Assembly: GCF_000260435.1 (NCBI RefSeq)
Contig: NZ_BACQ01000052.1
Coordinates: 1-64,000, forward strand
Direction of reading: 5' to 3'
DNA: 64,000 nt
Origin: Lacticaseibacillus zeae DSM 20178 = KCTC 3804
GTDB lineage: Bacteria > Bacillota > Bacilli > Lactobacillales > Lactobacillaceae
The notes under the pieces are model-generated. The model saw nothing but the letters and a program-made list of their open reading frames with translations, was not told the DNA's origin and did not search any database. The translations under genes and the position numbers were made by a program. Shown in pieces: positions 7,939 through 16,674 of the stretch; the stretch's first letter is position 1, and each line of letters begins with the position of its first letter.

Positions 7939-8794
7939 TTTACTTACCGTCACAAATCTGAACAAACAATATGCAGAATTTCAGCTGGCCGATGTTAGCT
8001 TTCAGCTTCCTGCCGGTTATATCATGGGGTTCATCGGTCCCAATGGTGCGGGGAAAACAACGACCATCAAAGCCATTCTGGATATGATTCGTCCGGATAC
8101 CGGCCAGATTGAATTACTTGGTCAGACAACACCGCAAGGCCGGGAATCCGTTCGGGATCAAATCGGGATCGTTTTAGACGGTCCGGTTTATCCTGATTCA
8201 TGGCGCGCAGAAACCGTGAGTCGTTACGTCGGTCCTTTCTTTCCCAGTTGGGACCCAGACAAGTTTAAGGAACTCCTCCAAGATTTTGCGATTCCTACCA
8301 AACCCAAATATCGTGATTTATCCACGGGTGCCAAAATCAAACTCCAATTAGCAGCAGCCTTCGCTCATCATCCTCGCTTACTGATTCTAGATGAGCCGAC
8401 TTCGGGCCTGGATCCGATTGCTCGCGATGAATTAATCGGCATTTTGCAGGATTTCATTAGTGATGGGCAACGAAGTGTTCTGATCTCGACTCACGATGTC
8501 CTTGAGCTGGCGAAGGTGGCGGACTATGTCACTTATTTATTAGCGGGTAAAGTCACCTTTACCGGTTCACTAGACGAACTACTCGACCGGTATGTCATGA
8601 TTAAAGGCGGGCCTAATGACTTAACGCCGGCCATTCAAGCTAATATTATCGGCCTTCAACGCAGCGTGGTCGGTTTTGCTGGTATCTGGCCTACCGATCA
8701 GATAGCTACTTTGCCAGCCAGCATCGTTCAGGAACCAGTTGACTTGGAGTCCTTGATGATTGCTTTTGGTAAAGGAGGTCGGCCGCATGCATGA
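7928..8794 (+). CDS. ABC transporter ATP-binding protein, YtrB-like
   Basis: A 288-residue ATPase: Walker A GPNGAGKTT (near residue 38), signature LSTGAKIK, Walker B LLILDEPTSGLDP, and the H-loop in STHDVLE. ATG 7928 is chosen over the longer frame because it keeps the conserved start of the domain (LLTVTNLNKQY) and lies 7 bp after GAGGAGA. It overlaps the GntR gene by 11 bp and the next membrane gene by 8 bp. With that small permease it would form a second exporter in the operon. Confidence 0.88.
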   Translation: MGADLLTVTNLNKQYAEFQLADVSFQLPAGYIMGFIGPNGAGKTTTIKAILDMIRPDTGQIELLGQTTPQGRESVRDQIGIVLDGPVYPDSWRAETVSRYVGPFFPSWDPDKFKELLQDFAIPTKPKYRDLSTGAKIKLQLAAAFAHHPRLLILDEPTSGLDPIARDELIGILQDFISDGQRSVLISTHDVLELAKVADYVTYLLAGKVTFTGSLDELLDRYVMIKGGPNDLTPAIQANIIGLQRSVVGFAGIWPTDQIATLPASIVQEPVDLESLMIAFGKGGRPHA

Positions 8795-9434
8795 TCTTGT
8801 TAAACTTGTCAGCTTGGATTTGAGTTCGTTGTTTGCTGGTAACAGTCGATATCGGTGGGGGTCGATGCTCGCCCTAGTCATCACATTGGGACTGGTTTTT
8901 TTAAACGGTGACTTGTCCACGCCACTAGCTGGAGGCATTATTGGCGCCAGCATTGGTATTCTGATCTTGCCATTTATCAGCACTGACCGCAGTGGCTTGG
9001 AAAAGTTATATGCAATGCTGCCGATTCAGCGTCATACGATTGTCGCAAGTCATTATCTCTTTGGCTTAATCGTTACCATTCTGATTGATGGATTAGCCAT
9101 GTTAATTATTGGCGTTGGCACCATAGCTCGATTCAATCCTGTTCGCGACGCTCAATCCTTTTGGGGGATACTACTTTTCGGGACCGGTCTCGTCTTGTTT
9201 CAAATAATGTTATCGTTCCCGATCATGATCTTCTTAGGTTACCAACGAGCACCACTTGCCGCCTATTTGCCTGTCACATTAGTTTTGGTCATCGTCATTT
9301 TCCTGGAAAGAAGTCTGAACCTCACCTTAACTTCGATGCGCCCATGGCTTGGGTTAATGGCCGTTGTTCTAGTACTTCTGTTTGCATTCTCTTGGTGGAT
9401 AAGCACTGTGCTGTACGACAAAAGAGAATTTTAA
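8787..9434 (+). CDS. ABC-2 type permease subunit, six-helix
   Basis: A 215-residue protein with about six hydrophobic segments (near residues 25-60, 80-105, 120-150, 155-175 and 185-205) and no ATPase motifs. ATG 8787 has AAAGGAGG 8 bp upstream and overlaps the ATPase stop. It is the likely partner of the preceding YtrB-like ATPase. The substrate is unknown. It is the last gene before a strong terminator, so the GntR operon runs 5371-9434. Confidence 0.78.
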   Translation: MHDLVKLVSLDLSSLFAGNSRYRWGSMLALVITLGLVFLNGDLSTPLAGGIIGASIGILILPFISTDRSGLEKLYAMLPIQRHTIVASHYLFGLIVTILIDGLAMLIIGVGTIARFNPVRDAQSFWGILLFGTGLVLFQIMLSFPIMIFLGYQRAPLAAYLPVTLVLVIVIFLERSLNLTLTSMRPWLGLMAVVLVLLFAFSWWISTVLYDKREF

Positions 9435-9469
9435 TGTTTCAATATTATTGACAAACTGCCGCCTTTTCC

Positions 9470-9516
9470 AAAAGTACCGAGATCTCCGATTTCAGTGGAG
9501 ACACCGGTACTTTTTT
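9470..9516 (+). terminator. Terminator of the GntR/ABC operon
   Basis: AAAAGTACCG (9470-9479) and CGGTACTTTT (9505-9514) form a perfect 10-bp stem with inner pairing, followed by T residues. Confidence 0.85.
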
Positions 9517-9941
9517 GATGCTTGCATCCACGCGGCATTTTAAACGGGGCTTTGTAGATGAGCACTTATAAAACCTAAAAACGAGTCAAAAGAACATTAT
9601 GAGAATGGTTCAACATTTGTAAACAAGTGTCTTTTCAAGATTGAAAATAAAATCGGCACGTGATAGCTGTTTTCATTTATTCAAGCATTCACAATATACT
9701 TGAATTTCATATCTCCGTCTTCTTTCCGTTTTAAATGTCATCATATTGCTGTCTCATTTTGCCACCCTTGCCTCACTTTAAATTACTTCAATATCAATTA
9801 AAGTTATTAGTCATCAAGGTCTCTTACTTTCCTGCTTAATATCAACACTACATTTAGCAAACATTACCCTTATTTCCTGTTCTTTTATGAGCACTTCTCA
9901 AAATCCCAATTAAGTGATCCATGAGATTCTCCGCGGAAATT
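9517..9941. other. AT-rich intergenic stretch with no gene seen
   Basis: Over 400 bp, more AT-rich than its surroundings and without a credible coding frame. Weak features only: an inverted repeat TTCAAG/CTTGAA around 9678-9705 and a direct repeat of TGAGCACTT near 9558 and 9888. It lies upstream of ald and may hold regulatory sites or the eroded remains of a lost gene. Confidence 0.5.
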
Positions 9942-9955
9942 CGTAAGCGCTAACA
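9942..9955 (+). promoter_or_regulatory. Candidate cre site upstream of ald
   Basis: CGTAAGCGCTAACA matches the CcpA operator consensus TGWAANCGNTNWCA at 13 of 14 positions, the only mismatch being the first base. It lies about 35 bp upstream of the -35 of ald, so CcpA could act there when preferred sugars are present. Confidence 0.6.
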
Positions 9956-9968
9956 TTTGTTTTGTGAG

Positions 9969-10019
9969 AGTTGTCACATAGCTGTTGTTTTGACAACTGT
10001 GAAGTATTTAACATATGAG
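9969..10019 (+). promoter_or_regulatory. Promoter of ald with an overlapping inverted repeat
   Basis: TTGACA (9990-9995) with TATGAG (10014-10019) at 18 bp. A perfect 8-bp inverted repeat, AGTTGTCA (9969-9976) and TGACAACT (9991-9998), covers the -35 and may be an operator. The regulator is not known. Confidence 0.5.
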
Positions 10020-10042
10020 TGTAAGAGAAAGGAAGGATCAAC

Positions 10043-11161
10043 ATGCGTGTTGGGGTTGTTAAAGAGCAAAAGGCTGGCGAAGGCCGGGTTGCTGTAACGC
10101 CTGCCAATGTGAAGAAATTGACCGCGGCCGGCGCAGAGGTTTGGGTTGAACATGCTGCGGGGATCGGGGCCGGATTTGCGGATGCGGATTATGAAGCCGC
10201 TGGCGGTAAGTTAGTCAGCCATGCGGCCAGCTGGGATGCCGACTTGGTGGTTAAGGTGAAGGAACCGGATGCTGAAGAGTATCAGTATTTCAAGTCCGGT
10301 CAGGTGATTTGGGGTTTTCAGCACTTAGCATCTGCGCCGGAAACCGTCCACGCCATGCAAGCTGCTGGCGTCACGGCGATTGGCGGCGAGACGATTGTCA
10401 AAAACGGTGAACTGGTTTTGCTAAAGCCGATGAGTGCGATTGCCGGGCGGCGTTCAGTGATCATGGGGGCCTATTATCTTGAAGCACAACATGGCGGCGA
10501 AGGTATTTTGCTACCGGGCACGCCAGAAGTAGCAGCTGGTACTGTCGTGATTTTTGGCGGCGGCACGGCAGCGTTCAATGCGGCTACCCTAGCGTTGGCC
10601 ATGGGTTGCCACGTCACCATTATCGAATTAAAGCCAGAGCGGCGCACATGGCTTGAGCAAAAGTTTGCTGGGCAAGACCTGACTGTATTGGCTTCCACAC
10701 CGGAAAACCTTGTCGCTGCGATTAAAACGGCCGACGTGTTCATCTCGACGATTTTGATTCCGGGGGCTAAACCACCCAAGCTTGTGACAACGGCGATGGT
10801 TCAGTCCATGAAACCGGGTAGCGTCTTGGTTGATGTTGCCATTGATCAGGGTGGCACAGTTGAAACTATTGATGCGCCGACAACGATTGAGGCACCGGTG
10901 TTTACCAAATACGGCGTCATCCATTACGCTGTTCCGAATCAGCCCGGTGCGGTGCCACGAACTGCAACGCTGGCGCTGGCAAGTGGGAACATCCCTTACC
11001 TATTGGCGATTGCGACTCAGGGTATTGACCAGGCAATTGCGACGGATCCTGCCTTGGCATCCGGCGTCAATCTTTACCATGGCAAGATCACGAATCAAAG
11101 CCTTGCCAACTCGTTGTCACTACCTTTCACACCGTTGACAGAAGTACTGGTCAGAAATTAG
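10043..11161 (+). CDS. ald: Alanine dehydrogenase
   Basis: A 372-residue protein of the usual length for Ald. The N-terminus MRVGVVKEQKAGEGRVAVTP and the catalytic region with KVKEPD and FQHLA are those of the AlaDH/PNT family; the NAD-binding fold starts at about residue 168. It reversibly deaminates L-alanine to pyruvate and ammonia with NAD. The dinucleotide loop reads GGGTAAFNAA, with alanine where many homologues have the third glycine. GGAAGGA precedes the start. A cre-like site upstream suggests carbon control. The next gene, 12 bp downstream, is a threonine/serine dehydratase, so the two form an amino-acid catabolic unit. Confidence 0.95.
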   Translation: MRVGVVKEQKAGEGRVAVTPANVKKLTAAGAEVWVEHAAGIGAGFADADYEAAGGKLVSHAASWDADLVVKVKEPDAEEYQYFKSGQVIWGFQHLASAPETVHAMQAAGVTAIGGETIVKNGELVLLKPMSAIAGRRSVIMGAYYLEAQHGGEGILLPGTPEVAAGTVVIFGGGTAAFNAATLALAMGCHVTIIELKPERRTWLEQKFAGQDLTVLASTPENLVAAIKTADVFISTILIPGAKPPKLVTTAMVQSMKPGSVLVDVAIDQGGTVETIDAPTTIEAPVFTKYGVIHYAVPNQPGAVPRTATLALASGNIPYLLAIATQGIDQAIATDPALASGVNLYHGKITNQSLANSLSLPFTPLTEVLVRN

Positions 11162-11173
11162 GAGGTGGTTTTG

Positions 11174-12193
11174 ATGCTAACGATGACCTCACCCGTCACG
11201 ATAAAAGATATTCGGGAAGCAAGTCAGCTCATTCACAAGGTCGGCCGTGTGACGCCGCTGATCCAATCCATGTTTCTCAGTCGCACCGTCACACACGGCG
11301 ATGTTTATCTCAAACTTGAGAATATGCAGTTGACCGGCTCATTCAAGTTTCGCGGCGCCTACAACAAGATCCACCACCTCACCGATAGCGAAAAACAGCG
11401 AGGCGTCATCACCGCCAGCGCTGGTAATCATGCCCAAGGTGTTGCATTAACCGCACATTTATTGGGGATCAACGCCACCATCGTGATGCCGGAAACCGCA
11501 CCGCTCGCCAAACAGCAGGCAACCAGCGGCTATGGTGCCCGCGTGATCCTGGCTGGCCAAACATTTGATGAAGCGCGCGCTTTTATGGAAAAAAAGGCGA
11601 CCGCTGACGGCCTCACGATTGTCGATCCCTATAACGATCCGCTCGTCATTGCCGGCCAAGGCTCAATTGGTCTGGAGCTTTTGACGCAACTTCCTACCAT
11701 CGATACCGTCATTGTGCCAGTTGGTGGCGGCGGTCTAATCTCTGGCATCGCCGTTGCGCTCAAGCATGCCCATCCGCAGATTCACATCATTGGGGTGCAA
11801 TCCGAAAACGTTCACGGCATGACTGCTTCCTTGCAAGCCGGTCACCTGACGCGGCAGTGCGCTGGCTCGACATTGGCCGATGGAACAGCCGTGGCAATGC
11901 CCGGTAATATCACTTTTGGCCTCGCAAGCGATCTCGTCGACGAGATGGTATTGGTTTCGGAAGAAGAAATTGCTGAAGCCATGAAGGATCTCCTACAACG
12001 CGCTAAAACCGTTGCCGAGGGAGCGGGCGCGTTGCCAACCGCTGCGCTCGAAGCCCACAAAATCGCTGCCAAATGGCTCACTGACAAAAAAGTGGTCGCT
12101 TTGGTATCAGGCGGCAATGTTGATTTGGAACGAGTCGCCCAAAATATTGAACATTTCTTTGACCATGATCCAACCGGCCATTTTGTCGGCTAA
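11174..12193 (+). CDS. Threonine/serine dehydratase, catabolic type (PLP-dependent)
   Basis: A 339-residue fold-type II PLP enzyme. The PLP lysine lies in [11 protein letters not shown] (near residue 55), the phosphate-binding glycine loop is [10 protein letters not shown], and SAGNHAQG is also present. It turns threonine into 2-oxobutyrate, or serine into pyruvate, plus ammonia. No C-terminal regulatory ACT domain is present, which fits the TdcB-like catabolic type rather than biosynthetic IlvA. ATG 11174 has GGAGG 8 bp upstream. It is co-transcribed with ald. Confidence 0.9.
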   Translation: MLTMTSPVTIKDIREASQLIHKVGRVTPLIQSMFLSRTVTHGDVYLKLENMQLTGSFKFRGAYNKIHHLTDSEKQRGVITASAGNHAQGVALTAHLLGINATIVMPETAPLAKQQATSGYGARVILAGQTFDEARAFMEKKATADGLTIVDPYNDPLVIAGQGSIGLELLTQLPTIDTVIVPVGGGGLISGIAVALKHAHPQIHIIGVQSENVHGMTASLQAGHLTRQCAGSTLADGTAVAMPGNITFGLASDLVDEMVLVSEEEIAEAMKDLLQRAKTVAEGAGALPTAALEAHKIAAKWLTDKKVVALVSGGNVDLERVAQNIEHFFDHDPTGHFVG

Positions 12194-12229
12194 TGTTTTT
12201 GTCAAGGTGCCAGCAACCGTCTGTCAAAA

Positions 12230-12271
12230 ATTAGCCTCGGACTGAAAGGAAAACTTTTCATCACGGCTAAT
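12230..12271 (+). promoter_or_regulatory. Leader hairpin before the OPT transporter gene
   Basis: ATTAGCC (12230-12236) and GGCTAAT (12265-12271) pair perfectly, with a second inner helix TGAAA/TTTCA. No T-run follows, so it is not a normal terminator. It may affect mRNA stability or translation of the transporter gene at 12319. Confidence 0.35.
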
Positions 12272-12318
12272 GGGCAAATGTTGTGGCGCCAGAACACGCA
12301 TTAATTGGGGGTAACACA

Positions 12319-14244
12319 ATGGAAAAGACGATCTCGAAGCGAACCGCGGCCAAGACGAAATATGTACCGTATGCCACGGAACGCACACAGGAAAATAGCG
12401 GCGGAAGCACGGCTATTTTCATCATCGGTGCCGTTTTGGCGACCATCTTTGCTGCTTCTACAGCTTATTCAGGCATGAAGGCTGGCTTGACCGTTGCCGC
12501 CGGAATTCCCGGATCAATTATCGGATCAGGATTGGTCGGCGTTTTCGCCAAGAAAAAAGGACTTTTTGGCAAGAATCTGCTCCAGGGGATGAGTTCAGGC
12601 GGTGAATCGATAGCCAGCGGGATGATTTATGTCTTGCCAGCCATTATCATCATTGGCGGCCGGGTTAACTTTTTTGCCGGCATTGCCGTCGGTGCGCTGG
12701 CCGTTTTATTCGCAGTCGGCATGGCCAGCCTTGTTGAGAATTATTTGTTAGTTGAAGAAGACGGTAAACTCATGTATCCGGAATCGACTGCCATTTCCGA
12801 AGCGCTGGATGCCAGTGAAGCCGGTGGCGACGCGCTGAAACATATGGGCATCGGTTTTGGCATTGGCGGCGTGATCACGTTGCTCACCACGCAGGTTTTT
12901 GGGTGGGTCAACAGTGTGATGACGTTTGTGGGTAGTACATCATACCGCTGGAAAATTTCGACCGAAGTCAATCCGATGTTGGCCGGCATTGGCTTTGTTG
13001 TTGGTTTGGATGTGTCCTTAACCATGTTTGCTGGTTCGATACTGGCTAACTTTGCGATCACGCCATTAATTGCTTACTTCACGCAGATGGCTGGCGGCCA
13101 CGCCCATGTCTGGAACGACGTCCACATGTTGATGTCGCAGATGAACATCGATACCGTGGCCGGTTCCTATACCAAATATATCGGTGCCGGCATGATGCTC
13201 TGCGGCGGGATTATCGGCGCCATCAAGTTAATTCCGGTTATCGTAACATCCATCAAGAAAACGCTCAACGCCCGCAATAACAGTGGCGAAGAAAAGAATT
13301 CACTGGGCATCATGGCGCTTTTGGTTGCCACCATCGCAATCTTCATCGTCGGTGCTTTTCTGACCGGCAACATGGTGATTACCATCTTGGCTGGCATTAT
13401 GTCGCTTGTCTTGGCCTTGCTGTTTGTCATCGTTTCGGCACGGCTCGCCGGTACGATCGGCTGCTCGAATGCGCCGGTTTCCGGTATGACCATCGCTAGT
13501 CTGGTTGTCATGACGCTGGTGTTTGCGCTGATGGGCTGGACGTCCAATACCCACAACGAAACTCTCCTGTTGTTCGGCGTCTTCATTGTCACCGCGATTT
13601 CTGTCGGTGGTGCCTATATGCAAACCCAAAAAGTCAATTATCTTGTCGGCGGTCGACGCTCCGAAATGATGAAGTATTTTCTTCTCGCCGCACTCATCGG
13701 TGTCGTCGTTGTTGTCGGCACTACGGTAATCCTCTCCCCGCAACTGGCCGTTAAAAGTGCCGATCCGCCATTCGGTCTGCCGCAAGCGAACCTCATTGCC
13801 ACGCTGACCACGGGCATTTTATCGGGTAACCTGCCATGGATCATGATCATTGTCGGCATCATCATGGCGCTTGTTTGCTGGATGCTGAATCTGCCGATCA
13901 TGACCGTTGCCCTAGGATTCTATCTACCGATTTCCACGACTTCGATTATTCTGGTCGGTGCGTTGTTAAAGCTTTTCATCCAAAAAACCACGCAAAACAA
14001 GGAGCTTCGCGAAACGCGCCTATCCGCTGGGGTCTCTCTTTCTAGCGGCCTGATTGCCGGCGGTTCCATCATCGGTTTAATCGGCATCATTTTACACGTC
14101 ACCGGTGTCTTGCAAAACCGGGTTCCTGCTGGTTTTGCCGGCAGCAACGCCATGGCCGTCGTGTTGCTGATCATCATGGCAGCAGCGATTATCGTGCCAT
14201 TAATGGTCATCAAACACCCTGCAGCCAAGAAGCAAGCTGAGTAG
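12319..14244 (+). CDS. OPT-family oligopeptide transporter
   Basis: A 641-residue integral membrane protein with some 14-16 hydrophobic segments and the glycine-rich loops of the OPT superfamily (for example GLTVAAGIPGSIIGSG near residue 60 and LPIMTVALGFYLPI near residue 530). OPT proteins are proton-coupled importers of peptides or metal chelates. ATG 12319, after GGGGGT, is preferred to an upstream start. A PqqD-like protein and a C69 dipeptidase follow on the same strand, which strongly suggests that the imported substrate is a peptide cleaved inside the cell. Confidence 0.9.
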   Translation: MEKTISKRTAAKTKYVPYATERTQENSGGSTAIFIIGAVLATIFAASTAYSGMKAGLTVAAGIPGSIIGSGLVGVFAKKKGLFGKNLLQGMSSGGESIASGMIYVLPAIIIIGGRVNFFAGIAVGALAVLFAVGMASLVENYLLVEEDGKLMYPESTAISEALDASEAGGDALKHMGIGFGIGGVITLLTTQVFGWVNSVMTFVGSTSYRWKISTEVNPMLAGIGFVVGLDVSLTMFAGSILANFAITPLIAYFTQMAGGHAHVWNDVHMLMSQMNIDTVAGSYTKYIGAGMMLCGGIIGAIKLIPVIVTSIKKTLNARNNSGEEKNSLGIMALLVATIAIFIVGAFLTGNMVITILAGIMSLVLALLFVIVSARLAGTIGCSNAPVSGMTIASLVVMTLVFALMGWTSNTHNETLLLFGVFIVTAISVGGAYMQTQKVNYLVGGRRSEMMKYFLLAALIGVVVVVGTTVILSPQLAVKSADPPFGLPQANLIATLTTGILSGNLPWIMIIVGIIMALVCWMLNLPIMTVALGFYLPISTTSIILVGALLKLFIQKTTQNKELRETRLSAGVSLSSGLIAGGSIIGLIGIILHVTGVLQNRVPAGFAGSNAMAVVLLIIMAAAIIVPLMVIKHPAAKKQAE

Positions 14245-14258
14245 GAGGCGTTTAGACA

Positions 14259-14621
14259 ATGACAAAGACTGACATGCTCACCACGGTCATTTACCGAAAA
14301 AATCCGCGGGTGCAGTACACCAAAAAGAATGGCCAAGTCACCATTATCCGACCGCAGAACCACCCCATTCAGCGGTTTTGCCGGAAAGTACTGCACATGA
14401 AAATTCCCGAAGTCAGCTACCTGCACCTCGATGCTTATGGCAGCTTCGTTTTTAGCAAAATCAATGGCCGCCGAACCGCCGCCATGATTGGCAAAGAACT
14501 CGCCCAGAAATTCCCAGAAGCCGACGATCAGCGTGACGCGCGGTTAGCCCTTTATCTCAATCAAATTGCTGAAAAGGACCATTTAATTCAACGGCTGGAT
14601 CACAACCCAAACTTTCTATAG
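14259..14621 (+). CDS. PqqD-like (RRE-type) small protein
   Basis: A 120-residue protein. The C-terminal 75 residues (VSYLHLDAYGSFVFSKINGR, then AAMIGKELAQKFP, then LYLNQIAEKDHLIQ) match the PqqD-fold pattern: a beta-hairpin with G..V...I(D/N)G, then three helices. PqqD proteins are peptide chaperones, and the same fold is the precursor-recognition element of many RiPP systems. Here there is no radical SAM enzyme or precursor gene nearby. GGAGGCG precedes the start, 14 bp after the transporter gene. Binding of a peptide handled by the transporter/dipeptidase pair is an inference. Confidence 0.7.
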   Translation: MTKTDMLTTVIYRKNPRVQYTKKNGQVTIIRPQNHPIQRFCRKVLHMKIPEVSYLHLDAYGSFVFSKINGRRTAAMIGKELAQKFPEADDQRDARLALYLNQIAEKDHLIQRLDHNPNFL

Positions 14622-14623
14622 CA

Positions 14624-14712
14624 CATTCGCCGGCGCAAAAGCCTGCGTATAAGGACCTTGGTCGCGATGGCCACTTATACTCCGGCTTCTAACCGCGCCG
14701 GTTCACGCTCAC
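14624..14712 (+). repeat. Intergenic palindromic repeat family A, copy 1 (short)
   Basis: First of seven copies. Arms CATTCGCCGGCGCAAAAGCC and the complementary right arm ending in GGTTCACGCTCAC can fold on themselves. This copy lacks part of the central segment. It begins directly after the PqqD-like stop codon. Confidence 0.8.
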
Positions 14713-14715
14713 ATT

Positions 14716-14835
14716 AACGCGTTCACCGGCGCAGGGGTCTGCGTGTAAGGACCTTGGTCGCAATGGCCTAAGTTCGGGCCATCACGCCCAAGGCCGCTTA
14801 CACTCCGACCCCTAAGCGCGCCGGTTCACGCTCAC
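14716..14835 (+). repeat. Repeat family A, copy 2 (full length)
   Basis: About 120 bp, in tandem with copy 1. The pairs GTGTAAG/CTTACAC, CTTGG/CCAAG and ATGGCC/GGCCAT, in order, form one long imperfect hairpin. It lies in the middle of the OPT-PqqD-dipeptidase operon, so it would be in the mRNA. Confidence 0.85.
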
Positions 14836-14858
14836 TCATAAAAATGGAGGAAAATAAA

Positions 14859-16286
14859 ATGATTGATCGAATCGAAATGTCTGCTTGTACTTCAATGATG
14901 GTCGGCAAAAAAGCTTCACTTGACGGTGCCACTTATATCTCCCGCAACGAAGATCGGCTTGTTGCCATCTATCCCAAGCGCTTCATTGTCCAGCCAGCCG
15001 TCACTGGACGCAAAAAAACTTATGTCTCACCCTACAATCAATTAACGGTCCCTTTACCGGAAACCGGCTACCGCTACACCGCAACGCCTGATGCCGATCA
15101 AAGTGCCGGCCCTAACGAAGAAGACGGCTTTAACGAGAAAAACGTCGGCGAAAGTGCCACCGAAAGTGTTTATGCCAATGAACGCGTTCTCGCCTATGAT
15201 CCCTTTGTCAAAAATGGCTTAGCCGAGGATTCCATGACGACCCTAGTCCTGCCTTTTATCAACAGTGCGCGCGAAGGCGTCCGGTATCTCGGTGATCTCG
15301 TGAAACAATATGGATCGGCTGAAGGCAACGGCGTGCAGTTTAACGATCAAAACGAAGTCTGGTACATGGAAATCGTGACCGGCCATCAATGGGTCGCCGT
15401 CCGCATCCCCGACGATTGTTATGCGGTTGCGGCCAATCAGGTTGCCATTCAAACGATCGATTTCAACGATCCTGACAACTACATGTGGGCAGACGGCATC
15501 CAGGATTTTGTTGATCGTCATAACTTGAATCCTGATGCTGATCAATGGAACTTCCGCCACATCTTCGGCACCGATACCGAGAAAGATCATCATTACAACA
15601 CGCCGCGGGTTTGGTTCGCCCAACGCTACCTCAATCCCGAAACTATCCAAGATCCGGAATCGCCGGAGTTGCCTTTTATCCGCAAAGCCAACCGCAAGAT
15701 TTCGATTGAGGATATTCAATATGTACTCAAATCACACTTCAATGAAACCCAGTTCGACCCATTAGGAAGCGGCAGCGAACATGACCGCAAAACATATCGC
15801 GCCATTTCGCTATCCCGCACCGCCAACTCTCACATTCTGCAAATGCGTCCGGCCGATCAGCACCCCGCTGCCGGTGTCCAGTGGGTCGGCTTTGGCATCC
15901 CCGCCTTCTGCCCACATGTTCCTTTCTTCACCGACGCCAATGACACCGATGAAAGTTACCACGAGCTACCGGCCAAAATGGATCTCAACGCCGCATACTG
16001 GCTTTACGAAGCGCTAGCGATGGTCGTCGAGTCCCATTACGCCGATTTTATCGAAGACGACTTAGCCTACCAAAAAGAGCTCAACGAATGGGCCCGCCGC
16101 AAAATCGCCGAAGTCGACGCCGCCACCGCCAAAATAAGCGGCTCGGATCTAACCCAATATCTCACCGAGCAAAACCATCTGATTGCGCAACATTACAACA
16201 ACGCCACCCGCGAGTTGTTGTTTAAGCTGATCACGATGGGAACCGGCTTATCGAAGCTGACTTTCAAAATGGATCCGAATCTCTAA
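14859..16286 (+). CDS. C69-family dipeptidase
   Basis: A 475-residue Ntn-hydrolase of the PepD/C69 family. The probable nucleophile is the cysteine in SACTSMMVGKKAS near residue 10, exposed after loss of the short leader; DGATYISRNED follows as in lactobacillar PepDA. It cleaves a broad range of dipeptides in the cytoplasm. ATG 14859 has GGAGG 8 bp upstream and keeps the cysteine at the usual distance. It is the last gene of the OPT transporter operon, where it would complete the use of imported peptides. Confidence 0.92.
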   Translation: MIDRIEMSACTSMMVGKKASLDGATYISRNEDRLVAIYPKRFIVQPAVTGRKKTYVSPYNQLTVPLPETGYRYTATPDADQSAGPNEEDGFNEKNVGESATESVYANERVLAYDPFVKNGLAEDSMTTLVLPFINSAREGVRYLGDLVKQYGSAEGNGVQFNDQNEVWYMEIVTGHQWVAVRIPDDCYAVAANQVAIQTIDFNDPDNYMWADGIQDFVDRHNLNPDADQWNFRHIFGTDTEKDHHYNTPRVWFAQRYLNPETIQDPESPELPFIRKANRKISIEDIQYVLKSHFNETQFDPLGSGSEHDRKTYRAISLSRTANSHILQMRPADQHPAAGVQWVGFGIPAFCPHVPFFTDANDTDESYHELPAKMDLNAAYWLYEALAMVVESHYADFIEDDLAYQKELNEWARRKIAEVDAATAKISGSDLTQYLTEQNHLIAQHYNNATRELLFKLITMGTGLSKLTFKMDPNL

Positions 16287-16387
16287 CGCTGCGGCCCTAC
16301 GCCTAAGTTGCGATCCAGTATACTAGGAACCGAAAATATGATTTGTTGCGACCAAAAGTCTGAAACATAATTAACAGCCACAATATA

Positions 16388-16440
16388 AAAGTGAGCATAC
16401 TTCCAAAAATGATAGACGGAGAGTATGCCCACTTTGTTTT
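16388..16440 (+). terminator. Terminator after the dipeptidase gene
   Basis: AAAGTGAGCATACT (16388-16401) pairs with AGTATGCCCACTTT (16422-16435), one mismatch, followed by TGTTTT. Confidence 0.8.
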
Positions 16441-16474
16441 CTCTAGAATAATTCGTTGGCGTTATTAAGATATG

Positions 16475-16661
16475 AGTGCCAAGGCGGAGCAATCGGAGGC
16501 CAGATGGGGCTCAGGGGTGGAATTGTTGTTGGTGGGGCGCCTTTTGCCCCGCCTACAACAAGGCCGATCTTAGAGACTCTGCCGCTTTTGCAGAGGCTCT
16601 AAGTCGTGCCCACCCCGTTCCAGCCCCAGATGGCCGGAGATTGCGGAGTTTGGCATGGCAA
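16475..16661 (+). repeat. Intergenic element family B, copy 1
   Basis: About 187 bp, 90% or more alike by eye to the copy at 62422. Imperfect terminal inverted repeats (AGTGCCAAGGCGGAGCAATC and the end GATTGCGGAGTTTGGCATG) enclose pairing arms GGCCAGATGGGGCT/AGCCCCAGATGGCC and two inner hairpins, GTTGTTGGTGGGGCG/GCCCCGCCTACAAC and CTTAGAG..CTCTGC/GCAGAG..CTCTAAG. It looks like a MITE-like structured element. It carries no gene and abuts the 3' end of the flavoprotein gene. Confidence 0.85.
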
Positions 16662-16674
16662 GAAACTATTTACA

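Noticed and set aside
10474-10924. Minus-strand frames within ald
   Set aside because: Shadows of a well-supported gene.
13300-13785. 161-residue minus-strand frame within the transporter gene
   Set aside because: Shadow of the OPT gene: charged, low-complexity, no binding site.
14624-14835. CRISPR-like array because of tandem repeats
   Set aside because: Two copies of about 90-120 bp palindromes with no spacers and no cas genes; the copies are scattered elsewhere.
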